Assembly: GCA_026708185.1 (NCBI GenBank)
Contig: JAPOVK010000032.1
Coordinates: forward strand, 18,030 to 82,029
DNA from: Gammaproteobacteria bacterium
Lineage (GTDB): Bacteria; Pseudomonadota; Gammaproteobacteria; Pseudomonadales; Azotimanducaceae
Length of the DNA: 64,000 nucleotides
Direction: 5' to 3'
Below are positions 24,494 through 33,180 of this stretch, piece by piece (position 1 is the stretch's first letter; every line of letters begins with the position of its first letter). The translations under genes were made by a program, and so were the position numbers. The notes beneath the pieces are model-generated. The model was not told the DNA's origin. It did no database searches and worked only from the letters and a program-made list of their open reading frames with translations.

Positions 24494-25318
24494 GTGTCGG
24501 AGGGTGAGGTCCTCGACGAGTCGAACGTCGCCGGCCGCAAGCCGGTGACGCCGTCGGCGCTGGCGAGGGATCTGCGCAAGCTCGGCCTGCGTCCCGGCCT
24601 GACGGTGATCGTGCACACGTCCCTTAGCCGCCTGGGCTGGGTACCGGGCGGGGCGCAGGGCGTGATCGAGGCGCTGCTGTCCGTGCTTACCGACGACGGG
24701 ACGTTGGTGATGCCGACGCACACGGGCCATCTCACCGATCCGTCGAGTTGGGTGGCGCCGCCGGTGCCCAAGGCGTGGTGGAAGACCATCCGCCGGGAAA
24801 TGCCGCCTTACGACCGGGCGCTGACGCCCAGCCGGCAGATGGGCGTCGTCGCCGAGACGTTCCGCAAGCACCCGAACGCTCGCCGCAGCGCCCACCCGCA
24901 CGTGTCGTTCGCGGCAATCGGTCCGAACGCCGAGCGGGTCGTTGGCGAGCATCCGCTAGGGCACATGTTTGGCGAACGCTCCCCGTTGGCCCGCCTCTAC
25001 GACCTCGACGCCCACGTGCTGCTCGCCGGCGTCACCCATGCCAACAACACGTGCATCCACCTCGGCGAGACCCGCGCCGAGTTCCCTACCAAGGAGCGGG
25101 TCGAGGAGGGTGCACCGATGATCGTCGACGGCAAGCGGCGCTGGGTCACGTTCGAGGAACTGCGGCCCGTCGACGACGATTTCGGCGACCTCGGCGACGA
25201 CTTCGCACTCACCGGGCGCGAGCGACGTGGGCCGCTTGGCTGGGGCGAAGGACGCCTGATGCGGGTTCGCGAGATCGTCGACTTCGCGCTGACGTGGCTC
25301 GCGACTCACCGTCGCTGA
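24494..25318 (+). CDS. Aminoglycoside N(3)-acetyltransferase-like protein (AAC(3)/YokD family)
   Basis: A 274-residue enzyme from a GTG. Family motifs are clear: TVIVHTSLSRLGWVPGG (about residues 37-53), DDGTLVMPTHTGHLTD (about 67-82), RRSAHPHVSFAAIGPNA (about 129-145) and VLLAGVTHANNTCIHLGE (about 175-192), which build the acetyl-CoA site and the acidic antibiotic pocket. Many environmental members of this family act on other amines, so resistance should not be assumed. It lies 6 bp after a VOC-family gene and 3 bp before a convergent MBL gene. No mobile element flanks it, so it looks chromosomal and long-established. Confidence 0.88.
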   Translation: MSEGEVLDESNVAGRKPVTPSALARDLRKLGLRPGLTVIVHTSLSRLGWVPGGAQGVIEALLSVLTDDGTLVMPTHTGHLTDPSSWVAPPVPKAWWKTIRREMPPYDRALTPSRQMGVVAETFRKHPNARRSAHPHVSFAAIGPNAERVVGEHPLGHMFGERSPLARLYDLDAHVLLAGVTHANNTCIHLGETRAEFPTKERVEEGAPMIVDGKRRWVTFEELRPVDDDFGDLGDDFALTGRERRGPLGWGEGRLMRVREIVDFALTWLATHRR

Positions 25319-25321
25319 CGG

Positions 25322-25957
25322 TTACTGGAGCGCTGCGCGAAGCTGGGCCAGAAAGGCGTCCTTGTCGTCGCCGCCGAACTCGACGTGGCAGACCGGGTTC
25401 GTGACGCTGGTGTTCGCGAGCAGCACGTCGAACTCGATACCGCCGAGCAGGTCTAGCGTCGCGAGCATGATCGGCCGGTTCCGCTTTGACGCCAGCGCCC
25501 GCCAATCCGCCCCGTCGTGGTAGATCGAGTCGCCGGCGAATAGGCAGCGGCGCTCGCCCATCGGCACCAGGTAGCTCACCGCCCCCGGTCGGTGGCCGGG
25601 CGTCGGGATGACCTCGACCCCGGCGGCCAGTTCATGGCGTTCGAAGGGGAACGTCGCCACGTTCTTCACCTTGCGCTTCACGTCGGGCCCTTCCACCTCG
25701 CTGCACCGGGTCGGCACCCCGAAACGGTCGAACACGTCGTCGCTGTAGCGCGCCGCGAAGTGCATGTCGCCCAGGAGGTGCATCGCGACCCCGCCGAGGG
25801 CGTCGATGGCATCGAAGCTGCCTTCGATGCTGCTGTGCCCGCCGAAGCAGGAGAACAGCAGGTTGCCCTCGGCGCGCTCGGCGAAGAGGCTGACGTATTT
25901 CGACGGTGTGACCTTGGTTGGCTCGATGCGGTACACGCCAGCGAACAGTTCTTCCAT
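25322..25957 (-). CDS. Metallo-beta-lactamase-fold protein with degenerate metal site
   Basis: A 211-residue protein. I chose the ATG at 25957 with GGAG 8 nt upstream rather than the GTG at 25966. The fold is visible through VIPTPGHRPGAVSYLVP (motif 3, about residues 113-129) and CLFAGDSIYHDG (motif 4 with the bridging aspartate, about 136-147). The key H-x-H-x-D-H motif is not present; the corresponding place reads LLGDMHFAARYSDD. Metal binding would have to be altered or lost. It may be a non-hydrolytic member or have another metal geometry. It precedes the murA remnant and a FAH-family gene on the same strand. Confidence 0.75.
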   Translation of the reverse strand: MEELFAGVYRIEPTKVTPSKYVSLFAERAEGNLLFSCFGGHSSIEGSFDAIDALGGVAMHLLGDMHFAARYSDDVFDRFGVPTRCSEVEGPDVKRKVKNVATFPFERHELAAGVEVIPTPGHRPGAVSYLVPMGERRCLFAGDSIYHDGADWRALASKRNRPIMLATLDLLGGIEFDVLLANTSVTNPVCHVEFGGDDKDAFLAQLRAALQ

Positions 25958-25975
25958 CGTAATCACTCCAAGGGG

Positions 25976-26263
25976 TCAGTCTTCTACCCGCTCGATCGCC
26001 GCGCCTAGGGTCGCCAAGCGGGCATCGAGCCGTTCGTAGCCGCGGTCGATTTGGCCGATATTGTGGATTGTGCTCTCGCCGGACGCACACAGCGTCCGAT
26101 GCGGTCGCCGCCGGGGCGGGCCATCGCCGATGTCGGGGACGTTGCGCAGTACCAGCGTCTCGTCGGTTAGCACCGACGCGGCGAGGAGCGGTAGCGCCGA
26201 GTTCTTGTTGCCCATGGGAGCGATGGTGCCGGCCAGCCGGTTGAGAAAAGAGTGAGGAAACAA
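25976..26263 (-). pseudogene. murA-like remnant with a large internal deletion
   Basis: The frame encodes 95 residues that join the two ends of a UDP-N-acetylglucosamine 1-carboxyvinyltransferase-type protein. The first part, [24 protein letters not shown] followed by LRNVPDIGD, is the family's N-terminal start, including the substrate-contacting K-N pair. The last part, [20 protein letters not shown] and [12 protein letters not shown], is its normal C-terminus. The 330 or so residues between, including the flexible catalytic loop, are missing, and a short non-homologous stretch ([16 protein letters not shown]) bridges the cut. The first six residues (MFPHSF) also do not fit the family. It cannot be an active enzyme. 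Cells need MurA, so another copy should exist elsewhere; this could also be a relict of a paralogue. Confidence 0.8.
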
Positions 26264-26284
26264 CGGGGTTTGCGTGGCGCCGTC

Positions 26285-27118
26285 CTAGCCGCGTGCGATG
26301 CGGTGGCGCAACGTGCCGATGGGGTCGATCTCGACCTCCACGACGTCGCCGGCGTCCATGAAGACCGGCGGGTTGCGCGCCGCGCCGACGCCGCCCGGCG
26401 TTCCCGTCACGATGACGTCGCCCGCCGCCAGTTCAGTGAAAGTCGAGCAGTAGGCGACCAGGTCGGCGAATCCGAAGACCATTTGCGCCGACTTCGCATT
26501 CTGCATCACTTCGCCATTGAGGCGGGTGGTGATCTCGATGGCGTCGAGATCGGGAATCTCGGCCGGGCTGACCATCCAGGGGCCGAAGCCGCCGGTCGCC
26601 GCGAAGTTCTTCCCGGGCGTGAACTGGCTGGTGTGGCGTTGGTACTCGCGCACGCTCCCGTCGTTGTAGCAACTGAAGCCAGCGACGTGGTCGAGCCAGT
26701 CGTCCTTGCCGATGCGCCGGCCCGGCCGGCCGATGATCAGCGCGATCTCGCCCTCGTAGTCCAGCGAGTTGGACTCGAGCGGGCGCAGCATGGTCCCTTC
26801 GTGGCCCACTTGCGCCGCGGCGAAACGCACGAAGATTGTCGGGTTGTCCTCGCCACCGCGCCCTGTTTCCTCCTGGTGTTCCCGATAGTTGAGCCCGACG
26901 CAGAGGATCTTGTCGGGGTTGGTGATGGGCGGCAGGTAGGTGACCTCGTCGAGAGGGTGGTCGGGGGTGTCGAACGCCGCTGCCAGGTCGATCAGCGCCG
27001 AGTCCGCGATCGCCGCCTTGAGGTCGGCGTAGCCGGCTCCACCAGCGTCCGCCACGCCGTCGTCGATCACTGGGCCGAACGTGGCCCGACCGTCGACCTC
27101 GAAGGACATCCAGCGCAC
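26285..27118 (-). CDS. Fumarylacetoacetate hydrolase (FAH) family protein
   Basis: A 277-residue enzyme. The GTG at 27118 gives the usual beginning MRWMSFEVDGRATFGPV of the family and lies 7 bp after the stop of the upstream alcohol dehydrogenase gene. Core motifs: KILCVGLNYREHQEE (about residues 68-82), DYEGEIALIIGR with the metal-binding glutamates (about 119-130), AGFSCYNDGSVREYQ (about 145-159), GKNFAATGGFGPW (about 168-180) and VIVTGTPGGVGAARNP (about 239-254). Members cleave C-C bonds in beta-diketo acids or act as decarboxylases or isomerases in aromatic-compound degradation, using Mg or Mn. With the neighbouring dehydrogenase it may form a small catabolic operon. Confidence 0.92.
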   Translation of the reverse strand: MRWMSFEVDGRATFGPVIDDGVADAGGAGYADLKAAIADSALIDLAAAFDTPDHPLDEVTYLPPITNPDKILCVGLNYREHQEETGRGGEDNPTIFVRFAAAQVGHEGTMLRPLESNSLDYEGEIALIIGRPGRRIGKDDWLDHVAGFSCYNDGSVREYQRHTSQFTPGKNFAATGGFGPWMVSPAEIPDLDAIEITTRLNGEVMQNAKSAQMVFGFADLVAYCSTFTELAAGDVIVTGTPGGVGAARNPPVFMDAGDVVEVEIDPIGTLRHRIARG

Positions 27119-27125
27119 GGCGGTC

Positions 27126-28208
27126 TTAGTCGAAGACGATGACGCTACGGGCGACCTCGCCCTTGTCGAGTGCGAGCAGGGCGTCGGTGACATCGGCGAG
27201 CTTGATGCGGCTCGAGATCATGTCGTCGAGATGCAGCTTGCCCTGCAGGTAGAAGTCCACGAAGCGGGGCATGTCAACCCGGAACCGGTTGGAGCCCATC
27301 ATCGAGCCTTGGATCTTCTTCTCCGACAGGAAATCGGGCCCGTGCAATTGCACCATCTGACCCGGCGGGATCATGCCGATGATGGTCGCCGTACCGCCGC
27401 GTCGGATCATCCGGAACGCCTGCTCGGCGGTGACCTTGAGCCCGATGGCCTCGAACGAGTAGTGCACGCCGCCGTCCGTCAACTCGCGGACTTGCTCGAC
27501 CGCATCGCCCGCGCTGGCGTCCACCGTGTCGGTGGCACCGAACTTCCGGGCGAGATCGAGCTTGGAGGCGACCATGTCCACGGCGATGACCTTGGATGCG
27601 CCGGCGATCGCGGCGCCGTTGACGGCCGAGAGGCCGACGCCGCCGCAGCCGATCACGGCGACGGTTGAACCCGGCTCCACGGCCGCGGTATGGATCACGG
27701 CGCCGACGCCGGTGGTTACCCCGCAGCCGATCAGCGCCGCGCGGTCGAGTGGCATGTCCTTGCGCACCTTCACCACGGCGTGTTCATGGACCAGCATCTG
27801 TTCGGCGAAGGAGCCGAGGTTCGCGAACTGCGTCAGGCTGTCGCCGCCCTTGGAGAGCCGCGGCGCATCGTCCCGGCCGCGCCGGACTTCGGGCTCCTGG
27901 CATAGCGACATGTGCCCCGTCAGGCAGTACTCGCAGTGGCCGCAGAACACGGATAGGCAGGTGATGACGTGGTCGCCGGGCTTGACGTAGGTCACGAGTT
28001 CGCCCACTTGCTCGACGATGCCCGCCGATTCGTGGCCGAGTACGCAGGGCACGGCACCGGGGTACGTGCCGTTGAAGAAATGCATGTCCGAGTGGCAGAC
28101 GCCGGCGGCGGCCGTCCGTACGAGCACTTCGCGAGGCCCCGGCTTGTCGATCTCGATCTCCTCGACGTCCATCGGCGTGTTGACGGCGCGGAATACGGCT
28201 GCCTTCAT
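27126..28208 (-). CDS. Zinc-dependent alcohol dehydrogenase (MDR family)
   Basis: A 360-residue medium-chain dehydrogenase. AAAGVCHSDMHFFNGTYP (about residues 33-50) holds the catalytic zinc ligand cysteine, GHESAGIVEQVGE (about 58-70) holds the histidine-glutamate pair, and CGHCEYCLTGHMSLC (about 89-103) is the four-cysteine structural zinc loop. The Rossmann motif VAVIGCGGVGLSAV (about 184-197) is followed by IAVDMVASKLDLA, whose aspartate suggests NAD. It resembles the class III/NDMA-type group that oxidises primary alcohols or formaldehyde conjugates. It is the first gene of a minus-strand run with the FAH-family gene. Confidence 0.92.
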   Translation of the reverse strand: MKAAVFRAVNTPMDVEEIEIDKPGPREVLVRTAAAGVCHSDMHFFNGTYPGAVPCVLGHESAGIVEQVGELVTYVKPGDHVITCLSVFCGHCEYCLTGHMSLCQEPEVRRGRDDAPRLSKGGDSLTQFANLGSFAEQMLVHEHAVVKVRKDMPLDRAALIGCGVTTGVGAVIHTAAVEPGSTVAVIGCGGVGLSAVNGAAIAGASKVIAVDMVASKLDLARKFGATDTVDASAGDAVEQVRELTDGGVHYSFEAIGLKVTAEQAFRMIRRGGTATIIGMIPPGQMVQLHGPDFLSEKKIQGSMMGSNRFRVDMPRFVDFYLQGKLHLDDMISSRIKLADVTDALLALDKGEVARSVIVFD

Positions 28209-28334
28209 GATGTTCTCCCTCGAGTCCGGCGCGGATCGCTCAAGGTCAGTGTGCCACTATCCGGCCGGTTTCGTAACCGTTTGCGGGGTCAGCCCGGCTA
28301 GAATGAGACGCTTGCGTTAAGAACCGGGCTGCTC

Positions 28335-30236
28335 ATGCGTAATTCCCTCTTACTTGGCACGTTGAGCTTGGTGGCCGCATCCGCAGTCGGCGGACAGATC
28401 GACGCCGAGACGACGGAGGCCCGGACGCCGTGGACTTCCTTGGCCGCCAACGACGCCGCCGAGGACTTTCATTTCGTCATCGTCAGCGACCGCACCGGCG
28501 GTGAGCGCCCGGGCGTATTCGAGTCCGCCTTGCCGAAGGCGAATCTCCTCGAGCCCGCGTTCGTCGTGAGCGTCGGCGATCTCATCGAGGGCTACACCGA
28601 GGATCAGGCCCAGATCGATGCCGAGTGGGTCGAGTTCGAGGGCTTCGTCGATCAGTTGACCGTCCCCTTCTTCTACGTGGCCGGCAACCACGACATGGAC
28701 AACGCCGTGATGGCCGAGGCCTGGCGCGAGCGTTTCGGACCCTCGTACTACCACTTCGTCTACAAGGACGTGCTCTTTCTCGTCCTCAATTCAGAGTTGT
28801 TCGGCATGGTGAGCAAGCCCGACACGCCGGTGCCGGGACCATGGACACAGGCCGAGCAGCTTGCCTTCGTCGAACGAACGCTCGAGCGTTATCCCGATCC
28901 CCGGTGGACGATCGTGCTCGTCCATCAGCCGCTGTGGGACTACGCGAGCGGCCCGCGCGGGGACTGGCCCGAAGTCGAGCGCATGCTCGGGTCAAGGGAC
29001 TACACGGTGTTCGCCGGCCACTTCCACCGCTACGTCAGGCTCGTGCGCAACGACCGCCGCTACATCACCTTGGCGACCACCGGTGGCGGCAGCAGTCTGC
29101 GCGGCACGCCTTACGGCGAGTTCGACCACGTGGCCTGGGTGACGATGACGGCGTCGGGTCCACGCATCGCCAACCTCCTGCTCGACGGAATCCACGGCGA
29201 GGACGTCGTCACCCGGTCGCGCCGCGATGCCATCCGCACGCTCTCCGGAGCGGTGCGTTCGCTTCCCGTGACCGGGGACGGCGACATCTTTGAAGCTGGC
29301 ACGGTCGCGTTCGAAATCGTCAACCGCGGCCCCATGGACCTGCAGGCGTCTTATGCCATCGCGCCCGGCCCCGACCTGGTCTACCAGGGCCGGCCGCGGC
29401 TGATGACCGTGGCGCCGGGCGCCCGGGAACGCATCGAGCTTCGCGTGGCAACCGACGCGCCCGTCGCCTATACGGCGATCGCGCCCGGGCGCGTGATCTG
29501 GTCGCTGTCCACGGGCGAGGATCCGGTCGCGATCAAGACGGTGACGGGCCTCCTGCCGGTCGGCACGCCGGAGATTCCTCGGACCGTCGCGCCGACCCTC
29601 GACGGTCTCCTCGACGACTGGGACGAACTCCCCTTCCGCGCAGACGCGCAAGGAGACGTGGCTTCGCCGGCCACGGCGGCCACGGACGTCTCGTTCGCGT
29701 TCGCCTTGCGCGAGGCCGATGGCGACCTGTACCTCGCGGCGAGCGTGGTGGACGACAGCGTCGTCGCATCCGGGACGCTGGGGCCGCGAGTCCAAGACGC
29801 TCTGGTCGTCAACGTGGATTCACGGCCCGAACCCCAGCGGTCCGCCAATGTGCCGCTCTACCCGGCGACCCGCGACGGCCATGTCGCGCGCATGGCGCGC
29901 GCCCACCTGACGGTCGTGGAGGCGCGCCCGGAGCCGCCCGACGACTACCTGCGGCAATCGCAGGCGGATGTGCGCTGGCGGACAAGGCGCACCGAACGCG
30001 GCTACAGCGTCGAGGCCAGGATCCCGGGTTCGTTCTTGGACGCCGAGGCCAACGGCCGCTGGGACGTCCTGCGCATCGCGGTGACGGCCGTCGACTGGGA
30101 CGAGGGCGAGATCACGAACCAGATTCCCTGGGATGCGCGCGGCTCGAGCGGCGTGGCCCTGCACTGGCAGCCGGATCGGTTCGGCGAGGCGCCTGTCGCG
30201 GGCTCGGGCACGTTTTTGCGGCAAGCGGAACCGTAG
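28335..30236 (+). CDS. Exported calcineurin-like metallophosphoesterase with C-terminal CBM9-like domain
   Basis: A 633-residue protein with a signal peptide (MRNSLLLGTLSLVAASAVGG). The phosphoesterase core follows: FVIVSDRTGGERP (metal-binding aspartate), VVSVGDLIEGY (GD motif), FYVAGNHDMDN (GNH[DE]), LVHQPLWDY and TVFAGHFHRY (GHxH), at about residues 48-235. These bind two metals. After a linker, residues 425-633 (APTLDGLLDDWDELPFRADA onward, with YSVEARIPGSFL) resemble the family 9 carbohydrate-binding module common on secreted enzymes. The protein probably acts in the periplasm or outside on phosphoesters tied to sugars or polymers. The substrate is not known. The first metal motif D-x-H is altered to D-R-T. 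Confidence 0.88.
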   Translation: MRNSLLLGTLSLVAASAVGGQIDAETTEARTPWTSLAANDAAEDFHFVIVSDRTGGERPGVFESALPKANLLEPAFVVSVGDLIEGYTEDQAQIDAEWVEFEGFVDQLTVPFFYVAGNHDMDNAVMAEAWRERFGPSYYHFVYKDVLFLVLNSELFGMVSKPDTPVPGPWTQAEQLAFVERTLERYPDPRWTIVLVHQPLWDYASGPRGDWPEVERMLGSRDYTVFAGHFHRYVRLVRNDRRYITLATTGGGSSLRGTPYGEFDHVAWVTMTASGPRIANLLLDGIHGEDVVTRSRRDAIRTLSGAVRSLPVTGDGDIFEAGTVAFEIVNRGPMDLQASYAIAPGPDLVYQGRPRLMTVAPGARERIELRVATDAPVAYTAIAPGRVIWSLSTGEDPVAIKTVTGLLPVGTPEIPRTVAPTLDGLLDDWDELPFRADAQGDVASPATAATDVSFAFALREADGDLYLAASVVDDSVVASGTLGPRVQDALVVNVDSRPEPQRSANVPLYPATRDGHVARMARAHLTVVEARPEPPDDYLRQSQADVRWRTRRTERGYSVEARIPGSFLDAEANGRWDVLRIAVTAVDWDEGEITNQIPWDARGSSGVALHWQPDRFGEAPVAGSGTFLRQAEP

Positions 30237-30377
30237 TAAGCCGCGCCGCGCCCGCAAGGACGCGTCAGGCTCCCGCAAAACGTCCGTCGGCTACGGAGTC
30301 GGTGGCTAGCTCCGTTCCGGCGGACCACCCGTCTGCCAACTACGCGGTCGTCGTATGCCTCCCCGTTCGGCGGCGAA
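30237..30377. other. Intergenic stretch between convergent genes
   Basis: This 141-bp gap separates the ends of the phosphoesterase and the large secreted-protein gene. I see no reading frame, no strong hairpin and no T run. Confidence 0.4.
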
Positions 30378-32885
30378 CTACTCCATTGCCGGCGCTGTGG
30401 AGAGGTTCGTGAGGTGCTTCGGGCTTGCCAGCAGACTCATCACGGTGAGCGGCTGGGCGGACTCGACCACGAGTTGCCACTTGCCTGCTCCGTCTCCGAG
30501 AGTGCCCTCGATACCGGCGCCGCCGTTCTCCAGGTCCGCGGCGCTCAGGGTGAGCGATGTCCCCGGCGCAATGGACACGGATACGGTGCCACTCGACTGG
30601 TCCCCATGGTCGTCGATGCCGCGAATCGTGGCTTGGGCGGTCGCGTCGCCCGCGTTGACGAGCCGCAGCTGGCTCACCTGCCTGATGTTGGAGCCAGGGT
30701 TGAAGATGGCGACCCGGTAGCGGTCGTTCTCGCGCGGCACGACGTCATGCATCGCCGTCAGGAAGCCGTCCGGGGTGCGGATGTATGCCAACACCTCGAT
30801 GTCGAGATCGCTCGAGAGCACTAGCCTCCAAGCTCCCTCGCCGGCGCCGGTGCCGCCGGACAGCCCCTTGTCCTCGTTGCCGATTTCGAGGTCGTCTGAG
30901 TTGAAGTGTGCCGTCTGGTTGGCGTTCAGCGACAGGGTCAACGTCGGATAGTCCCGGTCCGTGTCGTCGAAGGCGTTGATTGACACCTCGCCAGCCTCTG
31001 TAGAGTGGTTGATGACGCGGACGAATCCCTGTTGGCCCAAGGGGTCCGAAGCCGCCGGGAACATCGGCACGGTGTGGCCTGCAGCGCTTGCATTCGCGGG
31101 CACGGTCGACAGGTTGGTCAGGTGCCCCGTCAGCGGCAACGCCATGAGACTCATGACCCGGATCGGCTCGTCGGAACTCACGGTCAGCTGCCATTTCCCT
31201 GTGCCGTCGCCCAGCCCGTCGACCCTGGCCGTGGTTTCCAGCTCGTCCGCGTCGAGTGTCGCCGAGGCCCCGGGAAGGATGGAAACCGTGGCCTCACCCC
31301 CTTGGACGCCCTCATCGTCCGTCCCCGTGATCGTGACCTCGGCGGTCTCGTCGCCGGGGTTGGTCATCCGCAGTTGGCTCACCTGGTTGACGTTGCTGCC
31401 GGGGTTGAAGATCGCTACACGGTGACCGCCGTCTGCTCCCACCGGAACGAGGTCGTGCATCGAGGTCAGGAATCCGTCAACGGTGCGGATGTAGGCAAGC
31501 ACCTCGATGTCGAGAGCGCTCGACAGCTCGAGCCGCCAGTCGCCGCTGCCCACACCCGTACCCGTCGGCAGACCCTTGTCCGCGTTGCCCTCTTCCAGGT
31601 CCTGCGAATTGAAGTGCACCGTCTCATTGGCATCGATCTCCAGCGATAGCGGCCCAACCACCATGCCCATGTCGTCGATGGCCTCGACCTCGACCGTTCC
31701 CGACTCCGCCGAGTGGTTGATGACCCGTACGAAGCCCTGCCGGTTGGCGTCCATGGCGGAAGGGAACATCGGCGCAAGGTGTGCCGCGGCGGCGGGCGCC
31801 GGACCGGGCGGGGCCGCTAGGCTCAGGTCGAAGCTCAGATCGGAACTGGTGAGATTCACCTGGTGGACTTCGACCGCCAGCACGTTGCTGCCGTCGGCGA
31901 GCGCGTCGGCGGACACGCTGTAGGTGTGGAGGTTCTGTCCGTCGTCCGAGGCGTTCATCGCGAACGTGTCGTAGGCAACCTCGCCCGCGGGCATGTTCGA
32001 CCGGACGATCTCCGTGCCGTTGAGGTAGACGATTGCGCCGTCGTCGCGCTGAAGCTTGATTGCAAGGCCAGCGACTCCCGCGCTGTCGGCGCTGAAGTCG
32101 TGCCGAAAGTAGAACGTGATGGCCCCGCGTTGGATCGTGGTCGCCTCGTCGCCTTCGCCGAATCCCAGTTGCGCGGGTCCGGATGCCCAGCCGGCGTCGT
32201 CGAAGTCCGGTTCGCGCCACGCCGTGCCCTGATCGGTCCCGTCATCGAGGTAGGACCAAGTCGATCCCAGCGAGACGACCTCGTGGGCACCAGGCGCGAA
32301 ATCGGTGGTCTCTAGCGCCAGGTCGAAACTGACGTCCGAGCTTGAGAGGCTGCTCTGGTGCACCTCGACGGCGATGACGTTCTTGCCGGCCACTAGGCTT
32401 CCCGCCTCGAATTCATGCTCGAAGTACTCGTCGGTCTCGACAGGCGAAGCAGCTAAAGTGTCGTACGAGATCGGCCCTTGGGGCATGTTGGTTCGGTAGA
32501 CCTCGGTGCCGTTGACGTACACGACAGCCCCGTCGTCGCGCAGGATCTCGAGCGCGAGGCCAGCGACGTCGTCCGGGCTGTCGATGGTTATCGCGTGCCG
32601 GAAGTAATAGGTGACGTGGCCGCTTTGGAGTTCGGTCACTTCGTCGCCGTCGCCGAACCCGAGTTGGGCCGCCCCGGACTCCCACGCGGAGTCGTCGAAG
32701 TCCGTTGCGCGCCACGCGGATCCCTGGTCGCTGCCATCGTCCAGGTACTGCCAGTTGGCTCCGCGCGCGATCAGTTCTTCGGCGTTTGCACTGGGCAACG
32801 CGAATGCGAGCGCGGCGGCCACCAGCAGGATCGCCCGGAGTGAAGGATTGCGTGCAAGCTCGGGATTACCGACGGCTTGGTTCAT
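30378..32885 (-). CDS. Large secreted protein with two duplicated domain types
   Basis: An 835-residue protein with a signal peptide (LRAILLVAAALAFALPSANA). Domain A occurs twice, starting near residues 37 and 200. Each copy has W-x-YLDDG-[ST]-DQG-[ST]-AWR, then DFDD, QLGFG-[DE]-GDE, YYFRH or FYFRH, and RDDGA-[VI]-VY-[VL]-NGTE; this is a jelly-roll-like binding module. Domain B occurs twice, near 373 and 608, each with PMFP, QGFVRVINHS, HFNS-x-DLE, DWRL or AWRL and IEVLAYIRT-x-DGFLT. There is no anchor or sorting signal at the C-terminus. The many DDG and GDGDE stretches could bind calcium. Substrate and role are unknown; a surface-binding or matrix protein is an inference. The ATG overlaps the stop of a broken upstream gene as ATGA. 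Confidence 0.8.
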   Translation of the reverse strand: MNQAVGNPELARNPSLRAILLVAAALAFALPSANAEELIARGANWQYLDDGSDQGSAWRATDFDDSAWESGAAQLGFGDGDEVTELQSGHVTYYFRHAITIDSPDDVAGLALEILRDDGAVVYVNGTEVYRTNMPQGPISYDTLAASPVETDEYFEHEFEAGSLVAGKNVIAVEVHQSSLSSSDVSFDLALETTDFAPGAHEVVSLGSTWSYLDDGTDQGTAWREPDFDDAGWASGPAQLGFGEGDEATTIQRGAITFYFRHDFSADSAGVAGLAIKLQRDDGAIVYLNGTEIVRSNMPAGEVAYDTFAMNASDDGQNLHTYSVSADALADGSNVLAVEVHQVNLTSSDLSFDLSLAAPPGPAPAAAAHLAPMFPSAMDANRQGFVRVINHSAESGTVEVEAIDDMGMVVGPLSLEIDANETVHFNSQDLEEGNADKGLPTGTGVGSGDWRLELSSALDIEVLAYIRTVDGFLTSMHDLVPVGADGGHRVAIFNPGSNVNQVSQLRMTNPGDETAEVTITGTDDEGVQGGEATVSILPGASATLDADELETTARVDGLGDGTGKWQLTVSSDEPIRVMSLMALPLTGHLTNLSTVPANASAAGHTVPMFPAASDPLGQQGFVRVINHSTEAGEVSINAFDDTDRDYPTLTLSLNANQTAHFNSDDLEIGNEDKGLSGGTGAGEGAWRLVLSSDLDIEVLAYIRTPDGFLTAMHDVVPRENDRYRVAIFNPGSNIRQVSQLRLVNAGDATAQATIRGIDDHGDQSSGTVSVSIAPGTSLTLSAADLENGGAGIEGTLGDGAGKWQLVVESAQPLTVMSLLASPKHLTNLSTAPAME

Positions 32886-33144
32886 CGTGGTGTGTCCTTG
32901 TCTAGGTATGCTGAGACGGTCTCCCGCAGCGCGATCATCGCTGGGAGCGGGTCGTGGATGGCCGTGTCGAAGTCGCCGCGCCGTCGTCGAATCTCGGATC
33001 GCGCCAGAAGACGAGGACGGAGCCCGGCTCCGCTTCTATCCTGTCGTCGGGGATCGCCAGCGTCTCTTTCGAGTCGCCGTGGGCCCGAGCCACCGTGGGG
33101 GCGATGGCGAACTGAAGGAGTAAGAGGCCGCAGAAGCGGTATAA
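32882..33144 (-). pseudogene. Frameshifted small exported protein gene
   Basis: Read on the minus strand, frame A encodes YRFCGLLLLQFAIAPTVARA, a convincing signal peptide, then HGDSKETLAIPDDRIEAEPG and SVLVFWRDPRFDDG. It then loses sense, while a second frame continues with FDTAIHDPLPAMIALRETVS and AYLDKDTPR, ending at a TGA that overlaps the ATG of the large secreted protein (ATGA). A single-base indel near 32972-32980 would join both parts into a gene of about 87 codons. The expected start codon reads TTA, directly after AGGAG (33147-33151 region), so the start is also damaged. I do not recognise the family. It was probably the first gene of an operon with the 835-residue protein. A sequencing error is possible but would not explain the lost start. 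Confidence 0.6.
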
Positions 33145-33180
33145 CGACTCCTAACCGTCGAGCGCAGCGGGGATTGACTC

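Noticed and set aside
24494..25318. AAC(3)-like gene as an acquired resistance determinant
   Set aside because: It has the same base composition as its neighbours, no mobile element next to it, and the family includes many housekeeping members.
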